Shown: positions 43,227 through 53,357 of the stretch, piece by piece
Position numbering within the stretch: position 1 is the stretch's first letter
Layout of the letters: each line of letters opens with the position of its first letter
Position numbers and translations under genes: made by a program
Source: Phycisphaerae bacterium
GTDB lineage: Bacteria; Planctomycetota; Phycisphaerae; UBA1845; Fen-1342
Direction of reading: 5' to 3'
NCBI GenBank assembly: GCA_017999985.1
Contig: JAGNKU010000001.1
Coordinates: forward strand, 487,276 to 551,275
Length of the DNA stretch: 64,000 nucleotides
Notes under the pieces: generated by a model
Seen by the model: only the letters and a program-made list of their open reading frames with translations
Databases searched by the model: none
What the model was told of the DNA's origin: nothing

Positions 43227-44294
43227 TCAAGCCAAATCCGCGGCCCCCGGGGCCTCGGGCTCCTGGTTGACCAGGTCGATGCAGCGCCGCAGCAAGCCGC
43301 AACTCTTGCGGTCGAAACGCAGTTTCAGGCGCGGCAGCTCCGGGTATTCTCCGTTTTCCGCCGGCAGGATCGGCACCTGCTCGAGCTTCCCGCCGGTCAC
43401 GATCGCGCCGTATTCGTCGTTGATGCGCTCCAGCGTGGACGGCGCCAGCGGGCGGCGCAGACGCAGCACCAGCTCGTCACCGACGTAGCGCATGGAGTGA
43501 TACACGCGGTAGAACTGCACGACCTCGCGCACCGCCACCTCCACATCGTCGGTGATCCGGAAGAGGTGCATATCGTCAGGGTTGATCATGCCCGCGTTGA
43601 GCAGCTCAGCCTTCACGTACGCCCGCCACTGCAGCCAGTAGGTGCCGCCCGGCTGCTCCAGCATCACGATGGGAATCAGGGATGCCTTCCCGGTCTGGAT
43701 CAGCGTCAGGGCCTCGAAGCCCTCGTCCTGCGTCCCGAAGCCCCCCGGGAACAGCGCCACCGCCGACGCCTCCTTCATGAACATCAGCTTCCGCGTGAAG
43801 AAGTACCGGAAGTTCACCAGCTTGGCGTCCTCGGCGATGATCGGGTTGGTCTTCTGCTCGAACGGCAGGCGGATCGCGACCCCAAAGCTGGCCTCCGGAC
43901 CCGCGCCGCCGTGACCGGCCTTCATGATTCCATCGCCCGCCCCGGTGATCACCATCCAGCCGTTCTCGCGGATCCGGCGGGCAAAACGCACGGCCGTCTG
44001 GTAGTCCGGATGGTCCTCGGGCGTACGGCTCGAGCCGAAAATGCTGATCTTGCGCGTGCCGCTGTACGGGGCAAAGACCTTCAGGGCGTAGCGCAGCTCC
44101 GCAACCGCCTTGTTGAGCAGCTTGACGTCGCCGCGGCCGGCCTGGTCCCGCGCCAGGCGGCAGAGGGTGACCAGCATCTCCTCGAACAGGTCCTGGTTAT
44201 CGCCACACAGAAACTGGTCGGCGAACGCCCGGATCGCCGCGGCACGGTTCTGACGGCGCTCCGCCGCCGTGTGGTCCTCGGGTATGGTGGCCAA
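43227..44294 (-). CDS. LOG-family (TIGR00730-like) Rossmann-fold protein
   Basis: A 355-residue cytosolic protein of the lysine-decarboxylase-like/LOG family, whose characterised members are cytokinin-type nucleotide 5'-monophosphate phosphoribohydrolases. The fold opens KISIFGSSRTPEDHPDY, GWMVITGAGDGIMKAG, and the key PGGFGTQDE motif with catalytic Glu is present, preceded by FTRKLMFMKEA (Arg and Lys of the active site). It is longer than single-domain LOG proteins (about 180-200 residues), with an N-terminal helical region and an extra C-terminal part. TTG start at 44294 with GGGAG six bases upstream. TGCTAGAAT at 44398-44390 may be its -10. Confidence 0.88.
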   Translation of the reverse strand: MATIPEDHTAAERRQNRAAAIRAFADQFLCGDNQDLFEEMLVTLCRLARDQAGRGDVKLLNKAVAELRYALKVFAPYSGTRKISIFGSSRTPEDHPDYQTAVRFARRIRENGWMVITGAGDGIMKAGHGGAGPEASFGVAIRLPFEQKTNPIIAEDAKLVNFRYFFTRKLMFMKEASAVALFPGGFGTQDEGFEALTLIQTGKASLIPIVMLEQPGGTYWLQWRAYVKAELLNAGMINPDDMHLFRITDDVEVAVREVVQFYRVYHSMRYVGDELVLRLRRPLAPSTLERINDEYGAIVTGGKLEQVPILPAENGEYPELPRLKLRFDRKSCGLLRRCIDLVNQEPEAPGAADLA

Positions 44295-44436
44295 CCGCTA
44301 CTCCCGCACTAGGATTCAAACTGGTCCGCCGTGGCCGAATCCCGGCCCTGGCGCGGTACCGCCGGCCGCCTGCCGGTCGGAAGCGATGGATTCTAGCACA
44401 GACTGCGGGCGGGAGAAATTGCCCCCCGGCTGGCAT

Positions 44437-44465
44437 TTGACCTGCGCCAGGGGGCTTCGTAGGAT
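44437..44465 (+). promoter_or_regulatory. Sigma-70-like promoter for the glycosyltransferase
   Basis: TTGACC (44437-44442), 17-base spacer, TAGGAT (44460-44465), about 60 bases before the start. Confidence 0.5.
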
Positions 44466-44530
44466 AAGCGGCTTGTGGGTAGATGGTTATGCGGATCGGC
44501 AGCAGTTAGCCGATGGCGGGCCCGGTGTTC

Positions 44531-46051
44531 ATGGACACGCAAACATTAGCACGAGCGGCCATCTTCGCGTACCTCGCGGTTCTGACGCTCATCTGCATCT
44601 ACGGAGCTCACCGCTACTTCCTGGTCCTGTTGTACTACGCCGCCCGTCGGCGGGTGCCGCAGCCGCGGTCGAAGTTCGCGGAGCTGCCGCGGGTCACGGT
44701 CCAACTGCCGATGTACAACGAGCAGTACGTCGCGCAGCGGATCATTGAGCGGACGTGCCAGATCGACTATCCCCGGGACCGGTTACAGATCCAGGTCCTC
44801 GACGATTCCACCGACGACACGCAGCAGATCGCGCAGGAAATGGTCACGCGGATGCGCGCCGCGGGACACAACATCGTCTATCGGCATCGGACGAACCGCG
44901 TCGGTTTCAAGGCCGGCGCCCTCGAGGAGGCAACGCGCGAGGCCACCGGCGACTTCATCGCCATCTTTGACGCCGACTTCCTGCCGCCGCCGAACATCCT
45001 GCTGGAGACGATCCATTACTTCACGGATGAGCGCGTCGGCATGGTCCAGTCGCGCTGGGAACACCTGAACCGCGACCTGTCGCTGCTCACCCAGGCCCAG
45101 GCCATCCTGCTCGACGGCCACTTCGTCATCGAGCACACCGCGCGCAACCGCACCGGCCGGTTCATGAGTTTCAACGGCACGGCGGGCGTCTGGCGGAAGG
45201 CCGCGATCACCGATGCCGGCGGCTGGCAGCACGACACGCTGACCGAGGACCTCGACCTCTCCTACCGGGCACAGCTCAAGGGCTGGCGGTTCGTGTTCCT
45301 GCCAAACCTGACTTCGCCGGCCGAGCTGCCGCCGGAGATGAACGCGTTCAAAGCGCAGCAACACCGCTGGACGAAGGGTGGAGCCCAGACCTGTCTGAAG
45401 GTGCTGCCGCGGGTGCTGCGGAGCGACGTCAGTTGGAAGGTGAAGCTGGAGGCTTTCTTCCATCTGACCAGCGGGGCGGTCTACGTGCTGGTGGTGATCC
45501 TGAGCCTGCTGGTCGGACCGGCGCTGGTCGCCAAGCTGACGCTCACCAAGCCGCAGGCTTCGTGGGTGTACTGGTTCGAGTTCCTGCTGTTCATCATCGG
45601 CTTCGGCTCGACGACGGCGTTCTATATCGTCAGTCAGCAGCAGCTGCTCCGCGGCTGGTGGTACGGGCTGCGCCACGTGCCGACGCTGATGGCCGTGGGC
45701 ATCGGCATCGCGTTCAACAACGCGATCGCGGCGCTGGACGGGTTCTTCGGGCAGACCGGGGAGTTCGTCCGGACGCCGAAGTTCGGCGACGCGGCCCAGG
45801 TGAGCGGCGACTGGCGGACGCGGCTGGGGGCGTTTCAACTCAAGAAAAACTGGCAGGCCTGGCTCGAACTGATCATGGCGCTGTATCTGACGGGCTGTGC
45901 CGTGGCGCTGCTGTTCTTCGACCGCTGGTTCGAGCGCGTCTCGATGGCCCTGCCGTTCCTGCTGATCTTCATCGTCGGCTACTTCTACGTCGCCTTCCAG
46001 ACGTTCTACACGCGCTGGCTCTCGCGCCACCGCCCCAACGCGACGGCGTAA
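44531..46051 (+). CDS. Family 2 glycosyltransferase, BcsA/CslA-like, membrane-bound
   Basis: A 506-residue processive polysaccharide synthase of the inner membrane. One N-terminal helix precedes the GT-A domain: VTVQLPMYNE, VLDDSTDDTQ (first Asp), AIFDADFLPP (DAD), TLTEDLDLSYR (catalytic TED) and QQHRWTKGGAQ (the Q-x-x-R-W motif that holds the growing chain). Four or five C-terminal helices form the export channel. It is most like the bacterial mannan/glucan synthase relatives. ATG at 44531 is preferred; 44513 is also in frame. No BcsB or c-di-GMP-binding PilZ domain is seen, so it is not a standard cellulose synthase. Confidence 0.9.
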   Translation: MDTQTLARAAIFAYLAVLTLICIYGAHRYFLVLLYYAARRRVPQPRSKFAELPRVTVQLPMYNEQYVAQRIIERTCQIDYPRDRLQIQVLDDSTDDTQQIAQEMVTRMRAAGHNIVYRHRTNRVGFKAGALEEATREATGDFIAIFDADFLPPPNILLETIHYFTDERVGMVQSRWEHLNRDLSLLTQAQAILLDGHFVIEHTARNRTGRFMSFNGTAGVWRKAAITDAGGWQHDTLTEDLDLSYRAQLKGWRFVFLPNLTSPAELPPEMNAFKAQQHRWTKGGAQTCLKVLPRVLRSDVSWKVKLEAFFHLTSGAVYVLVVILSLLVGPALVAKLTLTKPQASWVYWFEFLLFIIGFGSTTAFYIVSQQQLLRGWWYGLRHVPTLMAVGIGIAFNNAIAALDGFFGQTGEFVRTPKFGDAAQVSGDWRTRLGAFQLKKNWQAWLELIMALYLTGCAVALLFFDRWFERVSMALPFLLIFIVGYFYVAFQTFYTRWLSRHRPNATA

Positions 46052-46181
46052 GCGGTCCGGCCGGCGGGTTTTGTCCGCCAGCAGTCGAGGGGTATTCCAC
46101 CGAGTCCGGCGCATGACACCCGCGCCGGGACGGGAACGGGCCATTCTCCAGCCCGCAAGGCCGAGCTGGAGTAGCCGGGGG

Positions 46182-46757
46182 TCAGTCCGTGTGATCGGCC
46201 GCCAGCAGCGGCGTCAGTTGCTGTTCCACCGCTTTCGCTGACTCGGGCGACATCAATGGCAGGTTCGTCCGTACGTTCGCCGCCGCGGCGCGAAGCCCGG
46301 CCCGCGCGAGGTGCCGGGCTGCTTCCATGTCCGCCCGCAACAACGGGTTGCCGACTTCCTGCAGCGCCTGCACCGCGTCCGCGACCTTGGCGCAGAATCC
46401 CGCCGTCTCCAGCGGCACCGCCCCGGCCACCCACGCCGCCTCCTGCACGCGCGCCGCCCGCTGCGGGTCGGACTTGTCCAGAGCCAGCGCCGCGTTCAGC
46501 ACGCCATACGCCGTCGCATCCTCGTCCATGAGCTGCCGGAGGTGCTGGCGCGCGCGGTGCAGGCGCTCGGCGAGGTTCTGCACCTGCGGCGCGACGGCCG
46601 CGAACTTCGGTCGACCGAGCGTGTACGCCGCCACCATCTGCCCCAAGCCCGCCGCCAGCGCACCGGTCAGGGCCGCGACGCTGCCGCCCCCGGGCGTCGG
46701 CGTGCGCGACGCTAGCTGCTCCAGGAACTCGTCGATGCTCAACTCTGCCAGGGACAT
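46182..46757 (-). CDS. Formiminotetrahydrofolate cyclodeaminase family protein
   Basis: A 191-residue helical protein of the cyclodeaminase (FTCD-C) family, which converts formimino-THF to methenyl-THF during histidine breakdown and related one-carbon routes. The family N-terminus FLEQLASRTPTPGGGSVAAL with the glycine-rich loop is clear, followed by DEDATAYGVLNAALAL and VPLETAGFCAKVADA. It is stand-alone, not fused to the formiminotransferase domain. GGAG lies eight bases before the ATG at 46757. It is divergent from tadA across 97 bases. Confidence 0.9.
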   Translation of the reverse strand: MSLAELSIDEFLEQLASRTPTPGGGSVAALTGALAAGLGQMVAAYTLGRPKFAAVAPQVQNLAERLHRARQHLRQLMDEDATAYGVLNAALALDKSDPQRAARVQEAAWVAGAVPLETAGFCAKVADAVQALQEVGNPLLRADMEAARHLARAGLRAAAANVRTNLPLMSPESAKAVEQQLTPLLAADHTD

Positions 46758-46854
46758 GTCCGCACTCCGCCGCGGCTGGCCGGCGAACCCGCGCACGTTG
46801 CCGCCGCAGCGCGCATAATACGCCCCGGCGCCGCAGCGCCCAATCGGTGAACCC

Positions 46855-47334
46855 ATGCTTGGACTGCACCAGGACGAAATCGACCGGCGCTACATGCAGC
46901 AGGCGGTGGAGCTGGCCCGCAAAGCCCTCGACAGCGAGGACGTCCCCATCGGCGCCCTCGTCGTCCACGAAGACCACATCATCGGCCGCGGCTACAACCA
47001 GCGCGAGAAGCTGCGGGACCCCACCGCCCACGCCGAAATGCTGGCAATCACGGCAGCAGCCGAATACCTCGGCCAGTGGCGGCTGGATGACTGCACGCTG
47101 TATGTCACGCTGGAGCCCTGTGCCATGTGCGCCGGCGCCCTCGTCCTGGCCCGGCTGCAACGGCTGGTCTACGGCGCCACCGACCCCAAGGCCGGCGCGT
47201 GCGGCTCGGTGTTTGACATCGTCCGTGACCCGCGTCTCAACCACCAAGTCGAGACCATCGGCGGCGTGCTGACCGAGCCGGCGGCCGAGCTGCTGCGCGA
47301 TTTCTTCCGCCATCGCCGGGAAATCGGCGACTGA
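46855..47334 (+). CDS. tadA: tRNA-specific adenosine deaminase
   Basis: Makes inosine at the wobble position of tRNA-Arg(ACG), 159 residues, cytoplasmic. Zinc ligands and the proton shuttle are present: His 59 and Glu 61 in AHAE and Cys 89 and Cys 92 in PCAMC. TLYVTLEPC and GATDPKAGACGSV, with the later FDIVRDPRLNHQVE, are typical of TadA. The length is normal. It runs with the EamA gene downstream, 32 bases apart, but they are not functionally linked in any known way. Confidence 0.95.
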   Translation: MLGLHQDEIDRRYMQQAVELARKALDSEDVPIGALVVHEDHIIGRGYNQREKLRDPTAHAEMLAITAAAEYLGQWRLDDCTLYVTLEPCAMCAGALVLARLQRLVYGATDPKAGACGSVFDIVRDPRLNHQVETIGGVLTEPAAELLRDFFRHRREIGD

Positions 47335-47366
47335 CGCCGGCGTGTCCGGCCGGGTATAAAGCCACG

Positions 47367-48284
47367 ATGTCCGCACTCGCGCCCCCCCGCACAGATCACC
47401 AGTGGCCCGGCGTGGTCGTGCTGATTCTCTGTGCCACGCTGTGGAGCCTCAACGGCCCGCTGATCAAGCTGTTGGACAAGGCCGCAGTGCCGGCACTGAC
47501 GATCGCCTGCGGCCGTTCGCTGATCGGCGGCCTCGTGTTCCTGCCCTTCGCTTGGCCGCGCCGCGCCACCGTCCGCCAGGTGCGCCCCGCCTGGCCCGTC
47601 GTGACCATGCTGACATTCACGATCATGACCGCCTCGTTCGTCATCGCGAACACGAAAACCGCCGCGACGAACGCCATCGTGCTGCAGTACACCTCGCCGA
47701 TCTGGGTGTTCCTCTTGGCGCCGCTCATCCTGCGCGAACGATCCAGCCGCGCCGAGGGCGCCGTGCTGCTGGTCGCGATGGCCGGCGTCGGCGTGATCCT
47801 GGCCGGCAATCCGCCGCGCGATCTGCCCGGCCTCGGCTGGGCGCTGCTCAGCGGCTGGGGCTACGGCACGCTGACTGTCCTGCTCCGCAAGCTGCGACCG
47901 GTCAGCCCGGCCGTCGTCGCCGCGGCGAACGCGCTGGGCTCCGGGCTGCTGCTGCTGACGCCGGTGCTGCTGAGCGGCGCGTACCGGCTTAACGCGTACC
48001 AGTTGTCCGTCCTGTTGCTGCTCGCGCTGGTCCAGTTCACGCTGCCGTACCTGATGTTCTCGTGGGCGCTGCAGCGCGTGGACGCGCACCGGGCCGCCCT
48101 CCTGCTCCTGCTCGAAGTCGTCCTCAACCCGATCTGGACGTTCTTCGCGGTCGGCGAAATCCCCCCGGCGGCCACGCTCGTCGGTGGGCCGCTGATCCTT
48201 GCCGGCGTCGTGCTCTCCCTGGTCGTCGGCCACCGCCGCGCGCGGGCGGCCGCGGCGGAGCTGGCCCCACCGGGAGGGCCTTGA
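47367..48284 (+). CDS. EamA/DMT-family transporter
   Basis: A 305-residue inner-membrane carrier with ten predicted helices in two EamA repeats. The first repeat starts VVVLILCATLWSLNGPLIKL and the second LPGLGWALLSGWGYGTLTVL; the second ends with EVVLNPIWTFFAVGEIPP, a family hallmark. Such proteins export amino acids, nucleotides or other metabolites; the substrate is not inferable. A short Arg/Ala tail follows the last helix. Confidence 0.9.
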   Translation: MSALAPPRTDHQWPGVVVLILCATLWSLNGPLIKLLDKAAVPALTIACGRSLIGGLVFLPFAWPRRATVRQVRPAWPVVTMLTFTIMTASFVIANTKTAATNAIVLQYTSPIWVFLLAPLILRERSSRAEGAVLLVAMAGVGVILAGNPPRDLPGLGWALLSGWGYGTLTVLLRKLRPVSPAVVAAANALGSGLLLLTPVLLSGAYRLNAYQLSVLLLLALVQFTLPYLMFSWALQRVDAHRAALLLLLEVVLNPIWTFFAVGEIPPAATLVGGPLILAGVVLSLVVGHRRARAAAAELAPPGGP

Positions 48285-48366
48285 GCCAACCGGCCACCGG
48301 CGTTATTTACGGTACAATCCCTGCTCTGCCGGGTGTGCGACCCGGCGAGGCTCTGGTACGGAACGC

Positions 48367-49719
<1,353 letters not shown>

Positions 49720-49727
49720 CGGGCCCG

Positions 49728-50432
49728 CTACGGGCTCGTGTAGGTGTGCCCGGCGCGCGTTGCGAAATGCGTAATTAAGCCCGTGTCGCCCGCGTGTTGC
49801 AGCCAGAGCGACCGTCGCAGCGGAAAGCGGCTCTCGTCGATCTGGTCACTCCCCTCCATGCGCGGGAACTTTGGTGCCTTTGGATCCGGTCCCACGCTCC
49901 AAATGGCATAGCGCACCGGACAGGGTGGTTCGGAGCGCAAAGCACGATGACGCGTGCCGGTCTCGGCGTCGCAGCGCGGGAAATCGTCCGGCACCCAGAT
50001 CCACGCACGCGGCTGATAGGGAGTCGCCGGGAAGTCGTAGAACTGCCCGTTGTACCAGATCGGCCCCGGCGCCCGGTACTTGTACGTCTGCCACGGCGCG
50101 AAGAGGTCGACGTACTGCGCCTGGTGCTTGTGCTCCGTACTCGGCGGCGGTGCCAGCCAGCGCTCGCGCGACAATTCTTCCGGCAATTGCAGTTCCACGT
50201 TCTCGCCGCAGCCCATCCGCGCCGGCGGCAGACGATCACGGTTGCCCAGCGCGTACGCCTCGAGCGCCACGCCGATCTGCCGCAGCTCGGCATGGACGCG
50301 CACAATCCGCGCGTGCCGGCGCCCCTGCCCGAGCGCCGGCAGCAGCACCGCCAGCAGCATCGCGATGATCGCGACCACAACCAGCACTTCGATCAGCGTG
50401 AAGCCCTGCGCTGGTCGCCGGCGGACACTCAT
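49728..50432 (-). CDS. Pseudopilin-like secreted protein with prepilin methylation motif
   Basis: A 234-residue protein. The leader SVRRRPAQG is followed by [20 protein letters not shown], a prepilin peptidase site and helix with Glu at position 5. After the helix comes [20 protein letters not shown], typical of the planctomycetal pseudopilin-like proteins, then a mixed domain rich in Trp, Pro and Tyr. Its start overlaps the stop of the dockerin gene by four bases, so both are one unit transcribed away from nikR. Confidence 0.8.
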   Translation of the reverse strand: MSVRRRPAQGFTLIEVLVVVAIIAMLLAVLLPALGQGRRHARIVRVHAELRQIGVALEAYALGNRDRLPPARMGCGENVELQLPEELSRERWLAPPPSTEHKHQAQYVDLFAPWQTYKYRAPGPIWYNGQFYDFPATPYQPRAWIWVPDDFPRCDAETGTRHRALRSEPPCPVRYAIWSVGPDPKAPKFPRMEGSDQIDESRFPLRRSLWLQHAGDTGLITHFATRAGHTYTSP

Positions 50433-51544
50433 GGTTGCGTCAGTAGCCCCACAAACGGGTTGATGTCACGGAAGTTGACCGCACCGTCACCATCAATATC
50501 GGCATTGCTCGTCGGGCAGCAGGGAAAATCCGCACCGTAGCTCTCGGGGCTGGTGAGCGCCAACACAAACGGGTTGATGTCGCCGAACCCCACCGCGCCG
50601 CTGCAGTCCACATCGCCCGTGAGCATCAGCTCGTGCGGTCGCACGTAGCCTGTCGCCGCCGGAATCCACAGGCGATAGCCGTACGTGTACGGGCTGCCCG
50701 CCGTCGCCTCCTGGTCAAAGATCCCGATCAGGTCCACCTGCCCCGCTGGCGGCGGGCACGTGCTGAATCCGGCGCCGCGGCCCAACAGCACGGGGAGGGT
50801 GCGACCAGTGTCGTCCATGATCGTCAGCTGTGCGTTGGGCCCCCAGCCCGCCGTGCTCACAAATGAAACATTCAGGATTTCGACCAGCGTGCCCTGGAAC
50901 CACTCCGCCCCGGACAGCCGGCTCGGGTCAAAGATGAACTGATCGCTCGTGTCCTTCACGTACGCGAGCGTGATAGTCGCCGGCACCAGGCCATACCCGG
51001 CCTCGAGCAGCACAATATCGTAGTCCATCTCCGGCGCGTTGAAGTGCTTTTCGTTCACGTTGGTCTTACCGCGATAGAACATGCCCGGGGCTCGCGCCCG
51101 CACCTCGACAAGATCACCGGGCACGAAAGCGTGCCCTGTCACGGGATCGTGCTCCAGACGTTCCAGCTCGGCCAGCCACTCCGCATCCGTGTAGCTGCCG
51201 TCCGGGTGATTGCCCACCATCTTGCCAATGTTCTGACCCATCCAGCACGCCGTCCCCCCAAAATCGGCGTCGCCCACGGCCTGCACGTACACCTGCCACT
51301 GGCCGCCGATGAACGGATTGGCGCCCGGCGCCGGGTCGAGCAGATCGCTGGCCCGATTTACCCAGACGCCGCGCAGCTTTACGGGGTCGACGGTAGGGAA
51401 CGTGCCCTCGCCGAACGCGTTAACCGCCTGGTACTCCGCGTGCTGCGTGTACGGCATGGCCGCCCAATCCGGCTCCGTGCCGTAGGCCCCGGGAATCGAC
51501 AGCGCCAGACTCACCACCACCGTCATGCGTAGCCACCGCGTCAT
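50429..51544 (-). CDS. Secreted protein with dockerin-like C-terminus, unknown function
   Basis: A 371-residue exported protein. The signal peptide is [19 protein letters not shown]-like. The middle 270 residues, with blocks such as [28 protein letters not shown] and [18 protein letters not shown], look beta-rich and may hold an OB-like fold, but I recognise no family. The C-terminus has two dockerin-type repeats: [19 protein letters not shown] and [20 protein letters not shown] palindrome with the layout of a nikR operator lies 34 bases upstream of its ATG, so metal control of this gene is possible. Confidence 0.75.
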   Translation of the reverse strand: MTRWLRMTVVVSLALSIPGAYGTEPDWAAMPYTQHAEYQAVNAFGEGTFPTVDPVKLRGVWVNRASDLLDPAPGANPFIGGQWQVYVQAVGDADFGGTACWMGQNIGKMVGNHPDGSYTDAEWLAELERLEHDPVTGHAFVPGDLVEVRARAPGMFYRGKTNVNEKHFNAPEMDYDIVLLEAGYGLVPATITLAYVKDTSDQFIFDPSRLSGAEWFQGTLVEILNVSFVSTAGWGPNAQLTIMDDTGRTLPVLLGRGAGFSTCPPPAGQVDLIGIFDQEATAGSPYTYGYRLWIPAATGYVRPHELMLTGDVDCSGAVGFGDINPFVLALTSPESYGADFPCCPTSNADIDGDGAVNFRDINPFVGLLTQP

Positions 51545-51554
51545 GTTCCGCTCC

Positions 51555-51584
51555 TTGTGCGCCTGAAGCTCTCATCGGTAATAC
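51555..51584 (+). promoter_or_regulatory. Sigma-70-like promoter for nikR
   Basis: TTGTGC (51555-51560), 18-base spacer, TAATAC (51579-51584). The -10 lies inside the palindrome at 51578-51605, as expected for autorepression. Confidence 0.5.
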
Positions 51585-51605
51585 GATTCCGAGAATCGTA
51601 ATAAC
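51578..51605. promoter_or_regulatory. Palindromic operator, NikR-type layout, in the divergent nikR/dockerin spacer
   Basis: GTAATAC-N13-GTAATAAC, centred on the perfect inverted repeat TACGATTC-CGA-GAATCGTA (51582-51600). The seven-base half-sites 13 bases apart resemble the GTGTTAC-N13-GTAACAC pattern I recall for NikR outside enterobacteria. It overlaps the proposed nikR -10 and is 34 bases upstream of the dockerin gene start. Confidence 0.6.
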
Positions 51606-51730
51606 AACCGCCCGACCTTGTCTAGTCCATCCGAAACCGGTCCGCCGCGCAGAACTTGCCAGCGCCGCCCCGGCAAGCTACACCACTCGCCGAGCGCCGC
51701 GACGGCCCCGCGCTACCGGAGTACACCGTC

Positions 51731-52150
51731 ATGTCTGAACTCGTCCGGATCAGCATCTCGCTCGAACCCACTCTCGCCCGGCGGCTGGAGCGCCTCATGC
51801 AAAACAGCGGCGTTGCCAACCGTTCGGAATTCGTCCGCGATCTTGTCCGCCAGCGGCTGGTCGAGGAGGAGTGGGCCGATACGCGCCAAACCGTGGTGGC
51901 CACCATCACGCTCGTCTACGACCACCACGCGCGTGAGTTGCTCGACCGGCTCACCGCCATCCAGCATGATCACGCCGACGCGATTCTGGCCTCGACACAC
52001 GTCCATCTTTCGCACCACATGTGCGCCGAGATGATCATGGTGCGGGGCAGACCCGCGCAGCTTTGCCGGTTGGCCGACGCGCTCCGCCAGCAACGTGGCG
52101 TGGTCCACGCGGCGCTCAGCCCGGCCACGACCGGCGAAGCCCTGCGCTAA
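51731..52150 (+). CDS. nikR: Nickel-responsive transcriptional regulator NikR
   Basis: A 139-residue ribbon-helix-helix repressor with a C-terminal ACT-like nickel domain. The N-terminal strand is LVRISISLEP and the helix pair RRLERLMQNSGVANRSEFVR. Nickel ligands match E. coli NikR in spacing: His 79, His 90, His 92 and Cys 98, the last three within THVHLSHHMC. CGGAG lies upstream of the ATG at 51731, which begins just before the DNA-binding strand. No nickel transporter (nikABCDE) or urease/hydrogenase gene is in this window. A matching palindrome lies in its promoter. Confidence 0.93.
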   Translation: MSELVRISISLEPTLARRLERLMQNSGVANRSEFVRDLVRQRLVEEEWADTRQTVVATITLVYDHHARELLDRLTAIQHDHADAILASTHVHLSHHMCAEMIMVRGRPAQLCRLADALRQQRGVVHAALSPATTGEALR

Positions 52151-52353
52151 CTTGCCGAGGGCGAGTGGCCGGAATAACTCGGAGCGGCACGCTCAGTTGA
52201 TTTTCCATTCTCAAGTGCGGCGCGGTGACCAGTGCCCATGTACGCCGTCGCCGGGCCCGGCATAATGCGGACGTCCCGCGGCCGGGCTGCGGCGCGGCGG
52301 GAGGCCCGGCAATCAATCGCTGCCGCAGGCGTTGGGCCTGATGTGAGGACATC

Positions 52354-52920
52354 GTGGACCGGACCGGCCTGGATGAGCTCCTCCGGCGCGCCCGTCAGCG
52401 CGACGCCGACGCGCTCGGCCGGCTGGTCGAGTTGTACAGCCCACGTGTCTTCGGGCTGGTCTATCGGCTCGCGGGCTCCCGGGATGCGGCCGAAGACCTC
52501 TTGCAGGAGACGTTCCTGCGGGTCGTGCGCGTGATCGGGGAGTATGAGCATGTGGGCAAATTCGAAGCCTGGCTCTTCCGCATCGCCGCGAACCTCGCCC
52601 GCGACCGGGCCCGCAAGCGACAACGGCGCGGCGAAGGCGGCGTGCATGATGACGCTAACGGCGCGACGTCGGCACGCCCCGCGCCTGCCGTCGCTGACGA
52701 ACCGGCGCAGGCCCTGGAGCGACGCGAGGCCGGTGAGCGGCTGGCTGCCGGTTTGCAGCGGCTGCCCGACGCCGATCGAGAGATTATCCTGTTGCGGCAC
52801 TACTCGGAGCTGTCGTTTCGCGAGATCGCGGACTTGCTGCATGTCCCGCTTGGGACGGCCTTGGCTCGCGCGCACCGGGCCTTGCAGCGACTCCGGCGCG
52901 AGCTGAGCGCGGAAGAATGA
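52354..52920 (+). CDS. ECF-type RNA polymerase sigma factor
   Basis: A 188-residue extracytoplasmic-function sigma factor. Region 2 is clear: LVELYSPRVFGLVYRLAGSR, AAEDLLQETFLRV and KFEAWLFRIAANLARDRAR; region 4 is LQRLPDADREIILLRHYSEL with the helix-turn-helix SFREIADLLHVPLGTALAR. The two are joined by an Ala/Pro-rich linker. GTG start at 52354 with GAGGA upstream. The stop overlaps the ATG of the next gene (ATGA), so sigma and its likely anti-sigma factor are co-translated. It lies 203 bases after nikR. Confidence 0.92.
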   Translation: MDRTGLDELLRRARQRDADALGRLVELYSPRVFGLVYRLAGSRDAAEDLLQETFLRVVRVIGEYEHVGKFEAWLFRIAANLARDRARKRQRRGEGGVHDDANGATSARPAPAVADEPAQALERREAGERLAAGLQRLPDADREIILLRHYSELSFREIADLLHVPLGTALARAHRALQRLRRELSAEE

Positions 52921-53354
52921 TCATGGACGGCGATTTGCATGGGCTGGAGCGCACGGTCGAGCGGGAGATGGGACTCCTGCGCGGCCTGCCGGACGTGGCG
53001 CCGCGCCCGGAGTGTCTCGCGCGCGTGCAGGCCGCCGTGCGGGCGGAGGCGCTGCGCGCGGCGCGGCGCGGGCCGCTGCGGCGCTGGGTGCGCGTCGCCA
53101 GTGGTGTGGCGGCGGCGGCGGCGCTGGTGTTCGGCTGGACGACGTGGTCGCGTGCCACCCGTGGGCCGGCCCTGCCCGATCCGGAAGCCGTCGTGGCCGA
53201 ATGGGCAGCGGCGCTGGACGAGTCCAACTACTGCCTGCGGCAGTTGACCACCAGCGGCTGGGCGCGCGGCGATGCGACGCGCGACGCGGCCGCGGAGCTG
53301 GACGAGTTGCTGCAAGGGCTCGATGATTCGTTCGAACGTTTTGAGGGTCTGTAG
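52917..53354 (+). CDS. Probable membrane-bound anti-sigma factor
   Basis: A 145-residue single-helix protein. The N-terminal 60 residues are soluble, charged and cytoplasmic (LERTVEREMGLLRGLPDVAP), then comes the helix (VASGVAAAAALVFGWTTW) and a short extracytoplasmic domain with one Cys (NYCLRQLTT). There is no zinc-binding HxxxCxxC motif. Overlap with the ECF sigma gene and the topology argue for an anti-sigma role; I do not recognise the sequence family. The next gene starts 3 bases after its stop. Confidence 0.65.
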   Translation: MIMDGDLHGLERTVEREMGLLRGLPDVAPRPECLARVQAAVRAEALRAARRGPLRRWVRVASGVAAAAALVFGWTTWSRATRGPALPDPEAVVAEWAAALDESNYCLRQLTTSGWARGDATRDAAAELDELLQGLDDSFERFEGL

Positions 53355-53357
53355 CCG

